DNA from: Pseudomonadota bacterium
GTDB lineage: Bacteria; Pseudomonadota; Gammaproteobacteria; Burkholderiales; Ferrovaceae
Length of the DNA: 7,080 nt
Reading direction: 5' to 3'
Assembly: GCA_021828745.1 (NCBI GenBank)
Contig: JAJZDE010000064.1
Coordinates: 1-7,080 of the forward strand
Part shown: one piece after another, positions 6,501 to 7,080 of the stretch
How the letters are laid out: each line of letters opens with the position of its first letter
Position numbering within the stretch: the stretch's first letter is position 1
The notes under the pieces: model-generated
Databases searched by the model: none
What the model was told of the DNA's origin: nothing
What the model saw: the letters and a program-made list of their open reading frames with translations, nothing else
Program-made: the position numbers and the translations under genes

Positions 6501-6505
6501 TCTCC
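6501..6505 (-). promoter_or_regulatory. Ribosome binding site of the acyl carrier protein gene
   Basis: GGAGA on the - strand, 10 bases before the ATG at 6490. It decides the start: with the longer alternative beginning at 6523 this site would be inside the coding region. Confidence 0.55.
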
Positions 6506-6521
6506 AAAATCGGTCTGCCGC

Positions 6522-6527
6522 ATTATA
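6522..6527 (-). promoter_or_regulatory. Possible -10 element for the ACP-hydrolase operon
   Basis: A perfect TATAAT on the - strand lies ~32 bases upstream of the ACP start, giving a transcript start near 6515 and a short leader that includes the Shine-Dalgarno. The expected -35 region (around 6545-6550) is GC-rich and forms part of an inverted repeat, with no recognisable -35 hexamer. This is either an activator-dependent promoter or chance. Confidence 0.35.
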
Positions 6528-6534
6528 GTACAAG

Positions 6535-6549
6535 GCCGCCTCAGGCGGC
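6535..6549. repeat. Perfect 6-bp inverted repeat upstream of the ACP -10 element
   Basis: GCCGCC-TCA-GGCGGC forms a strong short hairpin or a protein-binding dyad, ending 8 bases upstream of TATAAT (6522-6527). On the - strand it is followed by CTTGTAC, not a T-run. It could be an operator for the ACP promoter or part of the end of the PEP-CTERM transcript. Confidence 0.4.
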
Positions 6550-6591
6550 GCTTGATGCAGCGTTGGCCGATGGGTTACGCCGAAATGCCCG

Positions 6592-6616
6592 ACCGGTGCG
6601 GCAAGACGCCGCCGGT
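6592..6616 (-). terminator. Possible terminator hairpin after the PEP-CTERM gene
   Basis: Thirteen bases after the TAG at 6630-6632, the - strand can fold a GC-rich stem: GCGGC and GCCGC pair around GTCTT, extended by ACCG/CGGT with a two-base bulge. Only a weak T-stretch (ATTTC) follows a few bases later, so termination may be inefficient or the hairpin may simply protect the 3' end. Confidence 0.35.
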
Positions 6617-6629
6617 GGAAGTGCCCTAC

Positions 6630-7080
6630 CTAAGCAATTTTTCTTTTGGTGAGGTACGCGATACCGAACAGGCCGAGGCAGATCAACACCAGTGGCATGG
6701 GTTCGGGAACGGCGCGCGGCGGAGTGTCTCTCATCCCGGCATTGGTGAAGGGGGTGGAATACGCTTTCCCGTCAGAGGTTCCGTAGGCGACGGCAAAGGT
6801 ACCTTCGGGCAAGAGGTTGGTGTGGATGTTGAGGTAATCGTTCCCGGCAAAACCGCTGGTGTTGAGGGAGAATACATAGATGCCAAAGTTCGTGGCCTGG
6901 ATGCCGTCAACCGCCAGAGCTGCAGCACTCCAGTTGGTAAAACTGTTGGATTTGTTGGCCCCCGACAATTCCAGAAAACTGTAGACATTGGAAGAGGTCA
7001 TGGTCCCTTGGTATTTGTCAAATGCCGTGGAAACGGCGGTGGAATGTCCCGAGGTGTCGATGAGCGAAGCGTTCAGCACG
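6630..7080 (-). CDS. PEP-CTERM sorting-domain protein (C-terminal part; start lies beyond the right edge)
   Basis: The frame is open to the window edge and ends at TAG 6630-6632, leaving ~149 visible residues. The C-terminus is a textbook PEP-CTERM signal: VPEP, then a hydrophobic segment (LVLICLGLFGIAYL) and a basic tail (TKRKIA). Exosortase recognises this signal to process and hand on exported proteins. The preceding part is rich in Ser, Thr, Asn, Gly and aromatics with alternating polar/hydrophobic runs (e.g. NFGIYVFSLNTSGFAG), suggesting an extracellular beta-rich domain. I do not recognise a specific family. The N-terminal signal peptide expected for such proteins would be outside the window. 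A GTG near 7077-7079 is not a credible start because the frame continues past it. It lies upstream of and in the same direction as the ACP-hydrolase genes, with a 139-bp gap containing hairpins, so it is probably a separate unit. Confidence 0.9.
   Translation of the reverse strand, partial: VLNASLIDTSGHSTAVSTAFDKYQGTMTSSNVYSFLELSGANKSNSFTNWSAAALAVDGIQATNFGIYVFSLNTSGFAGNDYLNIHTNLLPEGTFAVAYGTSDGKAYSTPFTNAGMRDTPPRAVPEPMPLVLICLGLFGIAYLTKRKIA

Noticed and set aside
6239..6523. 94-residue version of the acyl carrier protein
   Set aside because: The upstream ATG overlaps a TATAAT box and lacks a Shine-Dalgarno. The start at 6490 has GGAGA upstream and gives the usual carrier-protein length.

Overview
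The window looks like chromosome from a moderately GC-rich Gram-negative proteobacterium, most likely a betaproteobacterium. It pairs accessory genes of the PEP-CTERM/exosortase A (EpsH-type) system with an Rpf-type DSF signalling locus. The species cannot be fixed from this sequence. Coding density is high. The only non-coding stretches are about 195 bp (1520-1714), 60 bp (4511-4570) and 139 bp (6491-6629), so no gene-free stretch exceeds 300 bp.

Layout. At the left edge, on the + strand, is the C-terminal end of a hybrid sensor kinase (tail of a receiver domain plus an Hpt domain), probably RpfC. It meets rpfF, the DSF (diffusible signal factor) synthase, tail to tail on the - strand, and the two stop codons share one TTAA. 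Everything from rpfF to the right edge is on the - strand. In transcription order, right to left, it reads: a PEP-CTERM protein (N-terminus off the window), an acyl carrier protein, exosortase A-associated hydrolase 2, hydrolase 1, the large TPR lipoprotein PrsT, then rpfF. ACP, hydrolase 2 and hydrolase 1 overlap by 4 and 14 bp and are almost certainly one translationally coupled unit. prsT follows after 60 bp and may read through or use its own promoter. rpfF has a plausible sigma70 promoter set in a dyad-rich intergenic region.

How the genes may work together. The carrier protein and the two alpha/beta-hydrolase-fold proteins belong to the set of small-molecule genes that travel with exosortase A, thought to feed exopolysaccharide biosynthesis. 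PrsT is the lipoprotein marker of the same loci, and the PEP-CTERM protein is the kind of substrate that exosortase processes. RpfF and RpfC would make and sense a cis-2-unsaturated fatty acid signal that in other bacteria controls exopolysaccharide and biofilm. The arrangement therefore puts a cell-density signalling module beside a surface polysaccharide/protein-sorting module. Exosortase, PrsK/PrsR, the associated ligase and decarboxylase, and RpfG are not in the window. I found no RNA genes, insertion sequences, CRISPR arrays or phage genes. The parts belong to known families. The points of real interest are the altered catalytic residues of the two hydrolases and the Rpf/exosortase juxtaposition.
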